A DNA stretch of 64,000 nucleotides from Bradyrhizobium elkanii USDA 76 (GCF_023278185.1 NZ_CP066356.1:3836001-3900000); one strand, 5' to 3'; shown: positions 54,319-63,372, counted from the stretch's first letter. The notes: generated from the letters alone by a model not told the origin. Numbers and translations: made by a program.

Positions 54319-55866
54319 ATCGCCGGCTTCATCCCTGGCGAAGGCGCGCGCGGCCGCGATCAGCACCACGAAGGTCGCGACCCACACCATGCGCGCGCCG
54401 TAGCGGTCGTGCGGCCCCGAGATCACGCCGCAGACGAAGGCATTGCCGAGCAAGGCGAGCGTGACCGTGCCCGCCAGCAGCGTCAGATCGTCGAGCCGCC
54501 GCTGCCACAGGCCGCGGCCGAACAGGATCACGACCAGGAGCATCGAGCCCAGCGCGACCGGCACGTGGATGCGGTTGATCGCGGTGAAGTCGAGGTGCCA
54601 GCGTTGCTGCCGCGCCGCGCGCATCGGCGCGACCTGTCTCGGGATGTAGCGCTCGATGATGCCGTAGGTATGCGGGATCCAGCCGTTGCTGCCTTCGCCG
54701 GTCGCGACATGCATGAGCTGGTCGGCGGTTGCCGTCAGCGCTGCCTTGGCCTGCCATTCCGGATATTCGGCCAGCGAGCGCAGCACGATGTAGCCCATCT
54801 CGTCATTCAGTCCCTTGAAGCGGCCGAGCGTGTTGAACATGCTGTGGCCCCACAGGAAGTCGTCGGCGGTCGGCGGCAACTCGTCGCGATAGGGGCAGAG
54901 CTTCAGCTTCTCCGTCGCGCAATGATCGCGCAGATATTGCGCAACGATGCCATCCTGCAGCATGCGGCCGAAGGCGACGCCATAGCCGCCGGGCGTCCAG
55001 GCCAGCTGTCCGGACAGCGCAAAGTTCGCCGCCAGCAGCATCGCCGCGCCGGCGACGGTGGTCAGGCTGCCTTGCACGAGGCCCGCGACCGGGATGCGCC
55101 GGCCGAGCCGCGGACGCAGCATCCAGCCGACGCAGCACAGGCCGAGCAGCACCGCCAGCGTCGCGCTGTGCGTGGCGGCCGAAAACGCGATGAACCCGAA
55201 CAGCACCGCCTTCTCCAGCGTCGAGATTCGTTCGCCGTGCAGGATGAGGATGAAGAGCGCGAGCACCGAAAGGCCGGCGAAGATGTCGGTCAGCAGCATG
55301 CTGGCCAGCCAGGGCAGGGCGGTGGTTGCGATCAGCGCGAGGCTGATCGCGATCAGCCGGACCGGCCGGGCGAGGCCGAGCACGCGCAGCGTCAGCTGCA
55401 GGATCCACAGCGTCGCCAGGGTCTGGATGCCGAGGTTGAGCCAGAAATCCGATGTCTCGCCGACATGGAGGTAGATGCCGAATACCGTGGACCGGCTCGG
55501 CACCAGGTAGCCCTCATACCAGCGCGCCAGATAGCCGCCGGTATCCCACTGAAGCAGCGGATAGCCGTTCCAGAAGGCAGGGGCGAGCAGGAGGAGGGGG
55601 ATGGCAATGGTCGCGATCCAGACCGACCGTGCATCGGTCAGGCGGGCACCTAAACTCCGAGTATTGATGATGTTTCCCCCTTTTATTGGGGCCGACCATG
55701 CCCAAAACCACACTGGGGACGAAATCCGCCAATAGTTGCAGAAGCACGGCTTGATTTCGGCAAAATCCCGACCAATTCCCCTAGACGCCGGCCCGGGGGT
55801 GTTCGGCTGGGGTTTACCGTACCGAGCCATCCCGGGACGCGCTGGGTCCATCGTGCTATAACGCAC
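54193..55866 (-). CDS. Large polytopic membrane protein, GT-C/PMT-like (start uncertain)
   Basis: The region from about residue 85 of the open frame onward is clearly a membrane protein with 10 or so helices. It contains a DTGGYLARWYEGY loop resembling the first luminal loop of GT-C glycosyltransferases and a long extramembrane part after residue 270. The first 80 or so codons look non-coding, no good ATG/ribosome site lies near the first helix, and the true start is therefore unclear (about 55700). The C-terminus overlaps the hydrolase gene by 126 bases. It may be an unassigned glycosyltransferase. Confidence 0.65.
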   Translation of the reverse strand: MRYSTMDPARPGMARYGKPQPNTPGPASRGIGRDFAEIKPCFCNYWRISSPVWFWAWSAPIKGGNIINTRSLGARLTDARSVWIATIAIPLLLLAPAFWNGYPLLQWDTGGYLARWYEGYLVPSRSTVFGIYLHVGETSDFWLNLGIQTLATLWILQLTLRVLGLARPVRLIAISLALIATTALPWLASMLLTDIFAGLSVLALFILILHGERISTLEKAVLFGFIAFSAATHSATLAVLLGLCCVGWMLRPRLGRRIPVAGLVQGSLTTVAGAAMLLAANFALSGQLAWTPGGYGVAFGRMLQDGIVAQYLRDHCATEKLKLCPYRDELPPTADDFLWGHSMFNTLGRFKGLNDEMGYIVLRSLAEYPEWQAKAALTATADQLMHVATGEGSNGWIPHTYGIIERYIPRQVAPMRAARQQRWHLDFTAINRIHVPVALGSMLLVVILFGRGLWQRRLDDLTLLAGTVTLALLGNAFVCGVISGPHDRYGARMVWVATFVVLIAAARAFARDEAGDLFSPRQEVDDPGLVDLVADRPHVIAVRNIEHLRPRNDPAKR

Positions 55867-55895
55867 ATCAGAACAACCGAATTGCGAGAGCAGCT

Positions 55896-56723
55896 ATGGC
55901 AGTTCATCAGGTCAATCCGCAGGGAGGCAAGCTTGCGGCGCTCGATCCAATCTGGGATCGAATCCGCGGCGAGGCGGAGGACATCCTGCGGCGCGAGCCG
56001 GAGCTCGCATCCTTTATCTATGCGACCGTGCTGCATCATGAGCGGCTGGAAGATTCGGTGGTCCATCGCATTGCCGAGCGGCTCGATCACGCCGCGCTGT
56101 CGGGCGATTTGATCCGCCAGACCTATGGCGAGGCGTTGCGTGATGCGCCCGACATCGGCAACGCCTTCCGCGCCGACCTCGTCGCCGTCTATGACCGCGA
56201 TCCCGCGACCTCGCGCTTCATCGATCCCTTGCTCTACTTCAAGGGCTTTCACGCGCTGCAGACCCATCGTCTCGCGCACTGGCTCTATCAGAAGGGCCGC
56301 AAGGATTTTGCCTTCTATCTGCAGAGCCGCTCCTCGGCGGTGTTCCAGACCGACATCAACCCGGCCGCCAGGATCGGCCGCGGCATCTTCCTCGATCACG
56401 CCACCGGTTTCGTCTGCGGCGAGACGGCGGTCATCGAGGACGACGTCTCGATCCTGCATGGCGTCACGCTCGGCGGCACCGGCAAGGAGAACGAGGATCG
56501 CCATCCGAAGATCCGCCACGGCGTGCTGATCGGCGCCGGCGCCAAGATCCTCGGCAATATCGAGATCGGTCATTGCGCGCGCATCGCGGCCGGCTCGGTC
56601 GTGGTCAAGCCCGTGCCGCACAACGTCACGGTTGCGGGCGTGCCGGCGAAAATCGTCGGCGAAGCCGGCTGTGCCGAGCCGTCGCGCACCATGGACCAGA
56701 TGCTCAGCGCGATCGGGCTTTGA
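55896..56723 (+). CDS. cysE: Serine O-acetyltransferase CysE
   Basis: 275 residues: N-terminal helical domain (IWDRIRGEAEDILRREPELA), then the left-handed beta-helix (hexapeptide repeats) with the catalytic His in FLDHATGFVCGETAVIEDDV, about 167-186, and the GGTGKENEDRHPKI loop near 196-209. It makes O-acetylserine for cysteine synthesis. DUF3126 follows about 150 bases downstream, a pairing seen in many alphaproteobacteria. Confidence 0.95.
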   Translation: MAVHQVNPQGGKLAALDPIWDRIRGEAEDILRREPELASFIYATVLHHERLEDSVVHRIAERLDHAALSGDLIRQTYGEALRDAPDIGNAFRADLVAVYDRDPATSRFIDPLLYFKGFHALQTHRLAHWLYQKGRKDFAFYLQSRSSAVFQTDINPAARIGRGIFLDHATGFVCGETAVIEDDVSILHGVTLGGTGKENEDRHPKIRHGVLIGAGAKILGNIEIGHCARIAAGSVVVKPVPHNVTVAGVPAKIVGEAGCAEPSRTMDQMLSAIGL

Positions 56724-56873
56724 TTTCACTCGCTTTCTGATCGCGGCGAAAACGCGCCCAAACAAGAGTCGTGTGCGCAACATCACGTCGCCAAAGCCTG
56801 AAAAGGCTCTGGCGATCTTTGCCGTCTCGTCCTAAAACTCCCCCGAAAATCATCGACCCGATTGGAGACGGCC

Positions 56874-57086
56874 GTGGACGTTCAGGAAGTCAGGAAGCTC
56901 GACGCGTATCTCAAACGCGTGTTCAGCAATCCCAAGATCCGCGTGGTGCCGCGGCCCAAGAAGGACGACTCGGCCGAGGTCTATATCGGCGAGGAGTTCA
57001 TCGGCGTGCTGTTCGTCGACGACGAGGACGATGATCGCTCGTTCCAGTTCCAGATGGCGATCCTGGAAGAGGATCTGGCCGAGTAG
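56874..57086 (+). CDS. DUF3126 family protein
   Basis: 70 residues from GTG 56874 (GGAG about eight bases upstream). It starts VDVQEVRKLDAYLKRVFSNP and contains KKDDSAEVYIGEEFIGVLFV with an acidic DDEDDD stretch. Known as an uncharacterised family often next to cysE. Cytosolic; function unknown. Confidence 0.88.
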   Translation: MDVQEVRKLDAYLKRVFSNPKIRVVPRPKKDDSAEVYIGEEFIGVLFVDDEDDDRSFQFQMAILEEDLAE

Positions 57087-57228
57087 GACTGCCTCTCGCT
57101 GCCACCGGCGCCGGCGTATGATCGCCCGCGCCGGTGAGCATCGGCGCGTGCAGCGCGGATCAACCGATCCCCCAAGCCCAGGCTCCGCGATGGCAGACAA
57201 GCCGGCTGCCGGGTCCAGGGCAAACGAC

Positions 57229-57975
57229 TCAAGCGCTGCCTGAGACCAGCGGTGGCACGATCAGCGACAGGCCGGCGAGCAGCAACAGCGCCAGCACCGC
57301 CTTGCGGAACATCTCGTCATCGATCTTTCCGTACAGCCTGAAGCCGCTCCACAATCCGGCGAGCAGAAACGGCAGACCCAGGCCGTACAATTTCACGGTT
57401 TCCGACGTGAAGGCGCCGGTGATGCCCATCGAAATCGAGATCACCACAAAGGCGGCGAACAGGACCGGCTGGAACACCCCGCGCTGCACGTCTTTCGTCC
57501 AGCCGCGCCATTGGCAGGAAATGGTCGAGACGATGCCACCAAGCCCGGTGAGGCCGCCGACCAGCCCGTTGACGAGGCCGATGGCGATGTCCGCCATGAT
57601 ACCGATCTTCATCGGCTTGAATGCCGGTCGCGCCAGACTGTAGATCGCGTAAAGCGCCAGCAAGGTGCCGACACCAAATCGCAAATGGACGGGGCTGAGG
57701 TAGGTGAGCAAGACCACCCCGGTCGGGATGCCAATCGTCGTGCCGAGGGATAACGGCCAGATGGCGCGCCAGTTCAGCGCCTGACGCAATTTCAGGATGC
57801 CATAACCCTGTGTCAGCAGGCCGTAGCCCGCGATCAACGCCGCGGTCTGGACCGGCGTGATGATATGCAGCCACACACCGGACACGACGAGCCCCATCGC
57901 AAACCCGGAAAAGCCGCTGACGAACCCGCCGGCAAAGGCGGCGACTGCAAAAAGAACGAGTCCCATCTCATCCAT
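57229..57975 (-). CDS. TauE/SafE family (sulfite exporter-type) membrane protein
   Basis: 248 residues, eight or so predicted membrane helices. ATG 57975 follows GGAGGAG. The two internal repeats show GGFVSGFSGFAMGLVVSG near 16-33 and GLVGGLTGLGGIVSTISCQW near 137-156. Family members carry sulfite, sulfoacetate or other organosulfur anions across the inner membrane. It is near cysE but not in the same operon. Confidence 0.88.
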   Translation of the reverse strand: MDEMGLVLFAVAAFAGGFVSGFSGFAMGLVVSGVWLHIITPVQTAALIAGYGLLTQGYGILKLRQALNWRAIWPLSLGTTIGIPTGVVLLTYLSPVHLRFGVGTLLALYAIYSLARPAFKPMKIGIMADIAIGLVNGLVGGLTGLGGIVSTISCQWRGWTKDVQRGVFQPVLFAAFVVISISMGITGAFTSETVKLYGLGLPFLLAGLWSGFRLYGKIDDEMFRKAVLALLLLAGLSLIVPPLVSGSA

Positions 57976-58079
57976 CGGTCGCTCCTCCAAAAGCGAGGTG
58001 ACGCACACTTGGATGGAGGGTCCATCTGATGGGGAGGATGCGGATCCCCGCGCTTGCTGATTTGGCGGTTACCGGCTTG

Positions 58080-58424
58080 CTATTTCGCTTCTCCGTGAGT
58101 GATTTGATCGAACACCGTCACGCTGTCGGACTCGAGAGGCTCCGCCGGCTCGGGAAGTTGATCGAATCCCGCGATTCCCATTGCACGTAGCGCAATGAGA
58201 AATCCTTGCCGGACCTCTTCTCCGTTCCAGTGATAGACGGCGACGAGAGATTCATCCGAGCAATCGTTCCCGCCCGGCGGCGTTGGCCCGGAGCAATCTT
58301 GCCGCCGGCCGGCGACGCGTTCGTCTGACCTTGCGGCGGCAGGATCGATATCCGCCGAGGTCCGCGAAGACGCAGACCACAAGGGAAATTGGCTGGAAGG
58401 AATTGCTGGCTTGCTTTCGTCCAT
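58080..58424 (-). CDS. Hypothetical protein, 114 aa
   Basis: ATG 58424 has GAGGG nine bases upstream. The product has a polar, Ser/Pro-rich N-terminal half and a better-ordered C-terminal half (SLVAVYHWNGEEVRQGFLIA, then LRAMGIAGFDQLPEPAEPLE). No family is recognised, and composition makes it only probable that it is a gene. Confidence 0.4.
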   Translation of the reverse strand: MDESKPAIPSSQFPLWSASSRTSADIDPAAARSDERVAGRRQDCSGPTPPGGNDCSDESLVAVYHWNGEEVRQGFLIALRAMGIAGFDQLPEPAEPLESDSVTVFDQITHGEAK

Positions 58425-58619
58425 GTGCATATGCCCTCGACGAGTCGAGCGTTGCACAGTCTTGGACCGAAGCCTCAAGGGGAGACCGTACTTCCCCTAA
58501 GCAAATTTTAGTCCAGCGAGGCGACAAACGCAACATGCGTCGACCGGTGCTGCCACGGAATGCCTCGCGGAGCCTGTCATCCGGCGGCGCCTTGCTTCGA
58601 ACAGGTGGCGAAGAGGCGG

Positions 58620-59330
58620 CTATCCCTTCGCGCTGTGCATCTGCGCGGAGAGACGGTTCATCGCGGTGGCGATGTCGCGCCACTGCGCGAGCCAGCTGCG
58701 CGGAAAGCGGAAGGTCAGGTCGGCGCCGTCGATGCGCCGCTCGCTGAGGCACATGCCGGGCGTCGAGGTATCGCGCGTGCAGCGCGCGGTCAGCTGCGGC
58801 TCGCTCGCCGTGAACAGCTCCTCGCCGCCATAGGGCGTGCCGTCGCGGAACGCGCGCGCCGTCAGGCCGTCATCGGTGTTTGCGCGCTCGTCGAGATAGC
58901 GCGGATAGATCGTGCGCAGGCGCATGTCCGGCGCCAGTGAATCGTGGTGCGCCGCGATCGACACGAAGATCCTGTCGATCGGCTGCACCTTGTCCTCGAC
59001 CGTATCGGCGCTGTAGTGCTTCGGCGCGGCAGGCGCGTCCAGCGACGGATAGAGGAAGCTCAAATCGACGCGCTCCTGCGGCCCGGAGTGGCGCTGGATC
59101 TTCATGCGCACGGCCATGGTCGGCACGTTGAACAGCGTGCCGCCGACGCTCACCGGCAGCCGCGACGGATCGCTCGGCGGGATGGTCGTGTAGGTCGGCC
59201 ACAGCAGATAGGCGACGAGCGCAATCGCGCCGGCCGCGATGACGGCCGAGGCGATGATCGGAACGAGATGCGCGCGCGGGTTGCGGCGGGTGTCGCGGGC
59301 GAGATGCTGGGCGGTCGAGAGAAGCGTCAT
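58620..59330 (-). CDS. Membrane-anchored hypothetical protein, 236 aa
   Basis: From ATG 59330 the product has one N-terminal membrane segment (LVPIIASAVIAAGAIALVAY, about 22-41) and a periplasmic domain. The domain has the pieces PVSVGGTLFNVPTMAVRMKI and LTARCTRDTSTPGMCLSERR with two cysteines that may form a disulfide. The longer open frame to 60041 overlaps the 59550 gene and is rejected. Function unknown. Confidence 0.7.
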   Translation of the reverse strand: MTLLSTAQHLARDTRRNPRAHLVPIIASAVIAAGAIALVAYLLWPTYTTIPPSDPSRLPVSVGGTLFNVPTMAVRMKIQRHSGPQERVDLSFLYPSLDAPAAPKHYSADTVEDKVQPIDRIFVSIAAHHDSLAPDMRLRTIYPRYLDERANTDDGLTARAFRDGTPYGGEELFTASEPQLTARCTRDTSTPGMCLSERRIDGADLTFRFPRSWLAQWRDIATAMNRLSAQMHSAKG

Positions 59331-59549
59331 GAGCAGGGCATAGATCAGGTCGGGAGTGGCCGAATCATCTGCCGAATATGCCACGTGGCGGGGAATTTCC
59401 GTACGATTCCAATGGAATCCGGGACCGAATGGCCATGCGCAAACGTCGCGCCTGACCTGTCCGGTTAACCTTTCCTTAAGGATGATGTGGCGGCCGGCGG
59501 CCAATTCTGCGAAGCAGGGCAGGTGGCCTGTTGCGTAGCGGAAGTTCCG

Positions 59550-59879
59550 ATGTCGCCCGATACCTTGAATTCCCTGTTCTCGCTCCTGATCGGTTTTGCG
59601 CTCGCGGGCGCACTGGCCAACGGCTACCAGGCGATGGCAGAGCGCCCGGCCGGTTTCGGCCTGCTGCAGGAGGGCGTGGCGCCGAAGACCTTCGCCGCAG
59701 TCCCGTTCCTCGTCTTCGCCGCACCGTTCATCATCATGCGCAACACGCTGCGCGGGGCACGCATCGAGCGCCGTCGCTTCGAATTCGTGATGATGGCAAC
59801 CGTCATCTCCGGCTTCTGGAGCCTGATGTCGGGCACCTTCTTCGTGATGACGCTGCGCGCTGCGGGCGTGCTGGCCTGA
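59550..59879 (+). CDS. Small polytopic membrane protein, 109 aa
   Basis: ATG 59550 begins MSPDTLNSLFSLLIGFALAG. There are three probable membrane helices (about 8-26, 49-66 and 83-106) with a charged loop RNTLRGARIERRRFEF between the last two. No family was identified; likely a conserved inner-membrane protein. It is divergent from the 59330 gene. Confidence 0.65.
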   Translation: MSPDTLNSLFSLLIGFALAGALANGYQAMAERPAGFGLLQEGVAPKTFAAVPFLVFAAPFIIMRNTLRGARIERRRFEFVMMATVISGFWSLMSGTFFVMTLRAAGVLA

Positions 59880-59958
59880 TCCGATCATGATCCGCGGCCG
59901 ATCACGGTCGCGCTTGCTTGAAACCATGTCGGCCGTCGTGCCAAGGTCTCCTGCGATC

Positions 59959-60058
59959 AGAGCTTCGGTTCTGATTGAATCAGAAACCGAAGCTCTGGAT
60001 TTTCGTTTCGACGCGTTTTCTTCACGCGAACCGGTGTCCACTTCGCTCGAAAACGCTC
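59959..60058. repeat. Palindromic intergenic repeat (AGAGCTTCGGTTCTGATT type)
   Basis: The arms AGAGCTTCGGTTCTGATT and AATCAGAAACCGAAGCTCT are adjacent (59959-59996), followed by a conserved tail (TTCTTCACGCGAACCGGTGTC...). It is of the same style as the pair at 34758-34856 and precedes the carbonic anhydrase gene. Confidence 0.85.
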
Positions 60059-60071
60059 CAGGGAGACCTCA

Positions 60072-60602
60072 ATGGCGATCTACGAACTCGACGGGCAGGC
60101 GCCCGATCTTCCCGCCGACGGCAGCTACTTCATCGCCGACAATGCCGTTGTGATCGGCAAGGTCCGCCTCAAGTCCGCCGCGAGCATCTGGTTCGGCGCC
60201 GTGCTGCGCGGCGACAATGAGTGGATCGAGATCGGCGAGGGCTCCAACGTCCAGGACAATTCCACCCTGCACGTCGATCCCGGCTTTCCCCTCAGCATCG
60301 GCAACAACGTCACCATCGGCCACAATGCGATCGTCCACGGCTGCACGCTGGAAGACGGCGTGCTGATCGGGATGGGATCGATCGTGATGAATGGCGCGCG
60401 GATCCGGCGCGGCAGCGTGGTCGGTGCCGGCTCCGTCATCACCGAAGGCAAGGAGTTTCCGGAAAATTCCCTGATCATCGGTGCGCCCGCGCGCGTGGTG
60501 CGTACGCTTGACGCGGCGCAGGCCGAAGCGCTGTCGCGGCCGGCGAAGTCCTACGCGATCAGGGGTCCGCAATACAAAGCGGGACTGAAGAAGATCGGCT
60601 GA
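60072..60602 (+). CDS. Gamma carbonic anhydrase family protein
   Basis: 176 residues of left-handed beta-helix: ASIWFGAVLRGDNEWIEIGE near 37-56, NVQDNSTLHVDPGFPLSIGN near 59-78, IGHNAIVHGC near 83-92 (the His metal ligands) and the long helix at the C-terminus. It hydrates CO2 or is a structural/accessory member (PaaY or Complex I type). ATG 60072 has GGGAGA nearby. Preceded by a repeat. Confidence 0.9.
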   Translation: MAIYELDGQAPDLPADGSYFIADNAVVIGKVRLKSAASIWFGAVLRGDNEWIEIGEGSNVQDNSTLHVDPGFPLSIGNNVTIGHNAIVHGCTLEDGVLIGMGSIVMNGARIRRGSVVGAGSVITEGKEFPENSLIIGAPARVVRTLDAAQAEALSRPAKSYAIRGPQYKAGLKKIG

Positions 60603-60606
60603 GGCC

Positions 60607-60861
60607 TCAGCGCTTGCGGCCGCGCTTGCGCGCGGCGTTTGCTGCCGTGGTGCGAGGCTTCGCTGCGTCTTGCGGTCTCGTTGCCTCCTGAAGTCTTGCG
60701 CTCTTGCGCAGCGCATCCTTCAGGTCGATCGGAATGCCGTGCTTCTTGAGCAGGTCGGCGAAAGCCTCGTCGGCGAGCTCCTGCAAGGTCGCCATCCGGT
60801 CGCGCCCGAGCTGCTTCAGCTTGTCGAAAGTGTCGTCGTCAAACTCGATCAGCTTGCGCAA
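60607..60861 (-). CDS. Small basic protein, ribbon-helix-helix-like, 84 aa
   Basis: TTG 60861 has GGGAG nine bases upstream. The product starts MRKLIEFDDDTFDKLKQLGR, contains a strand then two helices (MATLQELADEAFADLLKKHG) reminiscent of RHH DNA-binding proteins, and ends in a very basic Ala/Lys/Arg tail. A longer frame to 60936 is non-homologous upstream. Convergent with the carbonic anhydrase gene, with four bases between the stops. Confidence 0.6.
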   Translation of the reverse strand: MRKLIEFDDDTFDKLKQLGRDRMATLQELADEAFADLLKKHGIPIDLKDALRKSARLQEATRPQDAAKPRTTAANAARKRGRKR

Positions 60862-60948
60862 ATTGCATTGCTCCCAAACTGTATTGCTCCAACGCCTGCG
60901 GGAACCGGCGTTTTGCGGACCCGTTGACGTCCGCAAGGGAGAATTGCC

Positions 60949-61248
60949 ATGCGCAAACTATCTGTCACCACCGCGCTCGCGACAATCGCGATTGTGCTGG
61001 CGCCCGCGGTTACCGTCGCCCAAGGTACCGGGAGCGGCGGCCCTTCGTCAGCCAGCCCGACATCGCCGCAAGGGATGTCACCGCCCGGGACCAACAGCGC
61101 CGGGACCGCGCAATCCTCCGGCGGCTCCAATACCGGTAGAGGCGTTACCACCGGCTCGGCAACGACGACCGAGAGCGTCGACAAGGCCATCGCCGACGAG
61201 AACAAGGCGGTCGAGCGCCGTACGAAAGGCATCTGCCGCGGCTGCTAA
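60949..61248 (+). CDS. Small secreted hypothetical protein, 99 aa
   Basis: A Sec signal peptide (MRKLSVTTALATIAIVLAPA, cleavage after TVA, about residue 24) is followed by a Gly/Ser/Pro/Thr-rich disordered chain and ends ERRTKGICRGC with two cysteines. The ribosome site AAGGGAGA is eight bases upstream. Function unknown. Confidence 0.65.
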   Translation: MRKLSVTTALATIAIVLAPAVTVAQGTGSGGPSSASPTSPQGMSPPGTNSAGTAQSSGGSNTGRGVTTGSATTTESVDKAIADENKAVERRTKGICRGC

Positions 61249-61403
61249 CTTCTGACGGCCGCGCTTCGATGAACGCGGGTCGCGCAGATGTGAGCGCGAC
61301 ATAGGCGCGCGGTAGAAGCCGCGGTCCTAGATTGGGTTAGCATGCGCAGAACGCGGCGGAGGAGGCTTGAAAGCAAAGCCTTTGAAAAAAGGAGTAACGG
61401 GTG

Positions 61404-61913
61404 ATGTTGCGTAAAACGATGATTGCCTTGCTGGCGACGGCCTCGGTCGGTCTGTTCACCGTCGATGCTGCGTCGGCACGCGGTGGCTTCGGTGGCGGCG
61501 GCTTTCATGGTGGTGGCGGCTTCCGCGGCGGTGGCGGATTTGGCGGCTTCCACGGCGGCGGCGCCGCATTCCGGGCCATGGGCGGTGGCGGTGGCTTCCG
61601 GTCGGCTGCGATCGGCGGCGGTTGGGCCGGCCGCGGCTGGCACGGCGGAGGCTGGCGTGGTGGCGGCTGGAATGGCGGCTACTATCGGCGCGGCTGGGGC
61701 GGCTGGGGCTATCCGCTCGCGGCGGCAGCGGTCGGCTTCGGGCTGGGCTATGGCGCCTACGATTACTATGACGGCTACTACGGCAATCCATACTACGCGG
61801 GCTACGGCTATGACGATGGCTACGGCTATGGTTACGGCGGCTGTTACATCGTGCGCCGCGGCGTGATGACACCGTATGGCTGGCGCGTTCGGCCGGTGCA
61901 GGTTTGCAATTGA
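61404..61913 (+). CDS. Secreted glycine-rich protein
   Basis: 169 residues. After a signal peptide (MLRKTMIALLATASVGLFTV) it is made of Gly-rich repeats (GGFGGGGFHGGG, WHGGGWRGGGWNGGYY) and a Tyr/Gly-rich segment (YDYYDGYYGNPYYAGYGYDD). Only two Cys lie near the C-terminus (YGGCYIVRRGVMTPYGWRVR, VQVCN). Such proteins are exported in rhizobia with unknown role, perhaps in the envelope. ATG 61404 follows AAAGGAG. Confidence 0.7.
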   Translation: MLRKTMIALLATASVGLFTVDAASARGGFGGGGFHGGGGFRGGGGFGGFHGGGAAFRAMGGGGGFRSAAIGGGWAGRGWHGGGWRGGGWNGGYYRRGWGGWGYPLAAAAVGFGLGYGAYDYYDGYYGNPYYAGYGYDDGYGYGYGGCYIVRRGVMTPYGWRVRPVQVCN

Positions 61914-62121
61914 GCCATTCGCTCACGCATGGCCGGTCCATTCGGTCGCCATGCTGATGGTCTTGCAATGATCGGCGCGGCCGGCGTTTCGATGCCCGGC
62001 CGCCGCGCTGGGTCGCGCACTGGTATGCAGCTTGCAGCGCCTTGCAGCAGTCCGTGCGTGAGCGCGCCGCGAAAACCAATGGTCCGGCTGCGATTGAAGC
62101 CGGGCCCAGAGGACATCAGAG

Positions 62122-62256
62122 ATGCTGACCATTCCTGACCTGACCTTGCTGCTCATGGTGGTTGTTGCGAGTCTTGCCGTTGCGCTGATCTTCATGCTCC
62201 GCGAGCTCGAGCCGAAGCTTGCACGGCTGCGACTGCGAGGTGGTCGCACCAAATAG
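62122..62256 (+). CDS. Small single-pass membrane protein, 44 aa
   Basis: ATG 62122 with GAGGA nine bases upstream opens a frame of 44 codons. It starts MLTIPDLTLLLMVVVASLAV, has a single hydrophobic helix at about 6-25 and a basic tail with ELEPKLARLRLRGGRTK. Its length is below common annotation cut-offs. The charge distribution predicts N-out, C-in topology. Confidence 0.55.
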   Translation: MLTIPDLTLLLMVVVASLAVALIFMLRELEPKLARLRLRGGRTK

Positions 62257-62691
62257 GCCGCTGTGCCGGTCGCCGCGGCTTTTGCCGCGGTGGTGCTGCG
62301 CAGGCAGAGCCATCGGCTGAGCACGCCGTATTCCTTCAGCCGGTCTGCATCTTTCGCGCGGCGAGGGCCGCGTTCTTGGTGGGCGGTCCCGAGTGGGATT
62401 CAAGGGCCCAAAAAAACAAGGCCGTCGACGTAGTATACCGTCAACGACCTTGCCAGCCCCGGATATTGAAATCGGCTCACGCCATCCGGTCGTTCGAAGA
62501 TGACTCGGATTCGAAAGCCGATATGTGAACCAGTTCACAAAGTCCGGATTAATTCACGGTAGCGGGCACTCCTGATCGGCCGCTGCAGCGGCCCGTGAGC
62601 CCGAACGTTCCCCGTTAGATGATGATCTTGCTCGGGATTTGGCGCGTTTTTATGGCTGGCCACCTCGCCGGGCGCCGGCCTTTCGGGGGCG
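62257..62691. other. Intergenic with hairpin and T-run on the minus strand
   Basis: 435 bases. Apart from the hairpin at 62410-62452 nothing is recognised. The segment after 62580 is GC-rich and continues into the coiled-coil gene. Confidence 0.4.
62410..62452 (-). terminator. Rho-independent terminator-like hairpin
   Basis: On the minus strand CAAGGTCGTTGACG pairs with CGTCGACGGCCTTG (two non-canonical positions), followed by seven T. It lies about 240 bases past the coiled-coil gene stop, so it may end a transcript from there or from fabA. Confidence 0.6.
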
Positions 62692-63183
62692 TCAACCGCG
62701 CGACCTGTGGCGCTTCCGGTTGGCGCTGCGGGTCGCCTTTGAGCGCTTGCGCGGCGCGGGCTCGGCGGCCGGCTCGTTGGCCTGCGCGCTCGCCAGCGAC
62801 TGGCGCAGACCTTCGACCTGTTCAGTCAGCGCGGCGACCTGGTCGGAGAGCCTCTTCGCATCGGCCGCCTGCAAGGCGGACTGCTTGCGCATGGTCTGCA
62901 GCTGGTCCTGCACCTCCTGCAACTGGTCGATGGATTCCTGCTGGGTCACCTCCATCCCCTTGGTCTTTTCCACCAGGGCCTCGGAGACCTGGGCGGTCCG
63001 CGCCTGCAACTGACGCGCGGCGACCATCCGGTCGGTCTCCGGCACGTTGCCGGTAAAGGCGCGCCACAGCGCAATCGAGCCGATCCCGAACAGCACGAGC
63101 ACCAGTGCCACGGCGCCGATCGCGATCGGCTGCACGCCAATCAGGCTGCTGGCTTGTGAATTCCGGGGGGCAAGTTCGACCAT
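62692..63183 (-). CDS. Membrane-anchored coiled-coil protein, 163 aa
   Basis: One membrane helix (IAIGAVALVLVLFGIGSIAL, about 20-39) is followed by a long charged heptad region (ARTAQVSEALVEKTKGMEVT, then IDQLQEVQDQLQTMRKQSAL) and a Lys/Arg/Ala-rich tail. It resembles small inner-membrane spacers/scaffold proteins. Function unknown. It lies 189 bases after fabA on the same strand. Confidence 0.75.
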   Translation of the reverse strand: MVELAPRNSQASSLIGVQPIAIGAVALVLVLFGIGSIALWRAFTGNVPETDRMVAARQLQARTAQVSEALVEKTKGMEVTQQESIDQLQEVQDQLQTMRKQSALQAADAKRLSDQVAALTEQVEGLRQSLASAQANEPAAEPAPRKRSKATRSANRKRHRSRG

Positions 63184-63372
63184 GCGACCAACAACCGGAT
63201 ATCAATTGAAAGGTTCGAAATAGCACAAACCTCGGCGCGGGCAAAACCGGGGGGTGTGTAGACCACTGCGGCAGCAGGGAAATTTGTATCACATGTTAAT
63301 CTTCGGCCGCGCTGCTCGGCCTGCTCGAGGCGCCGATCGGCCACTGGCCGACGCGAATCCAAGCTCCCGAAT

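Noticed and set aside
58567..58587. Partial palindromic-repeat arm (CGCGGAGCCTGTCATC)
   Set aside because: Too short to call a repeat unit on its own. It is noted only as a likely remnant of the 24177-24293 family.
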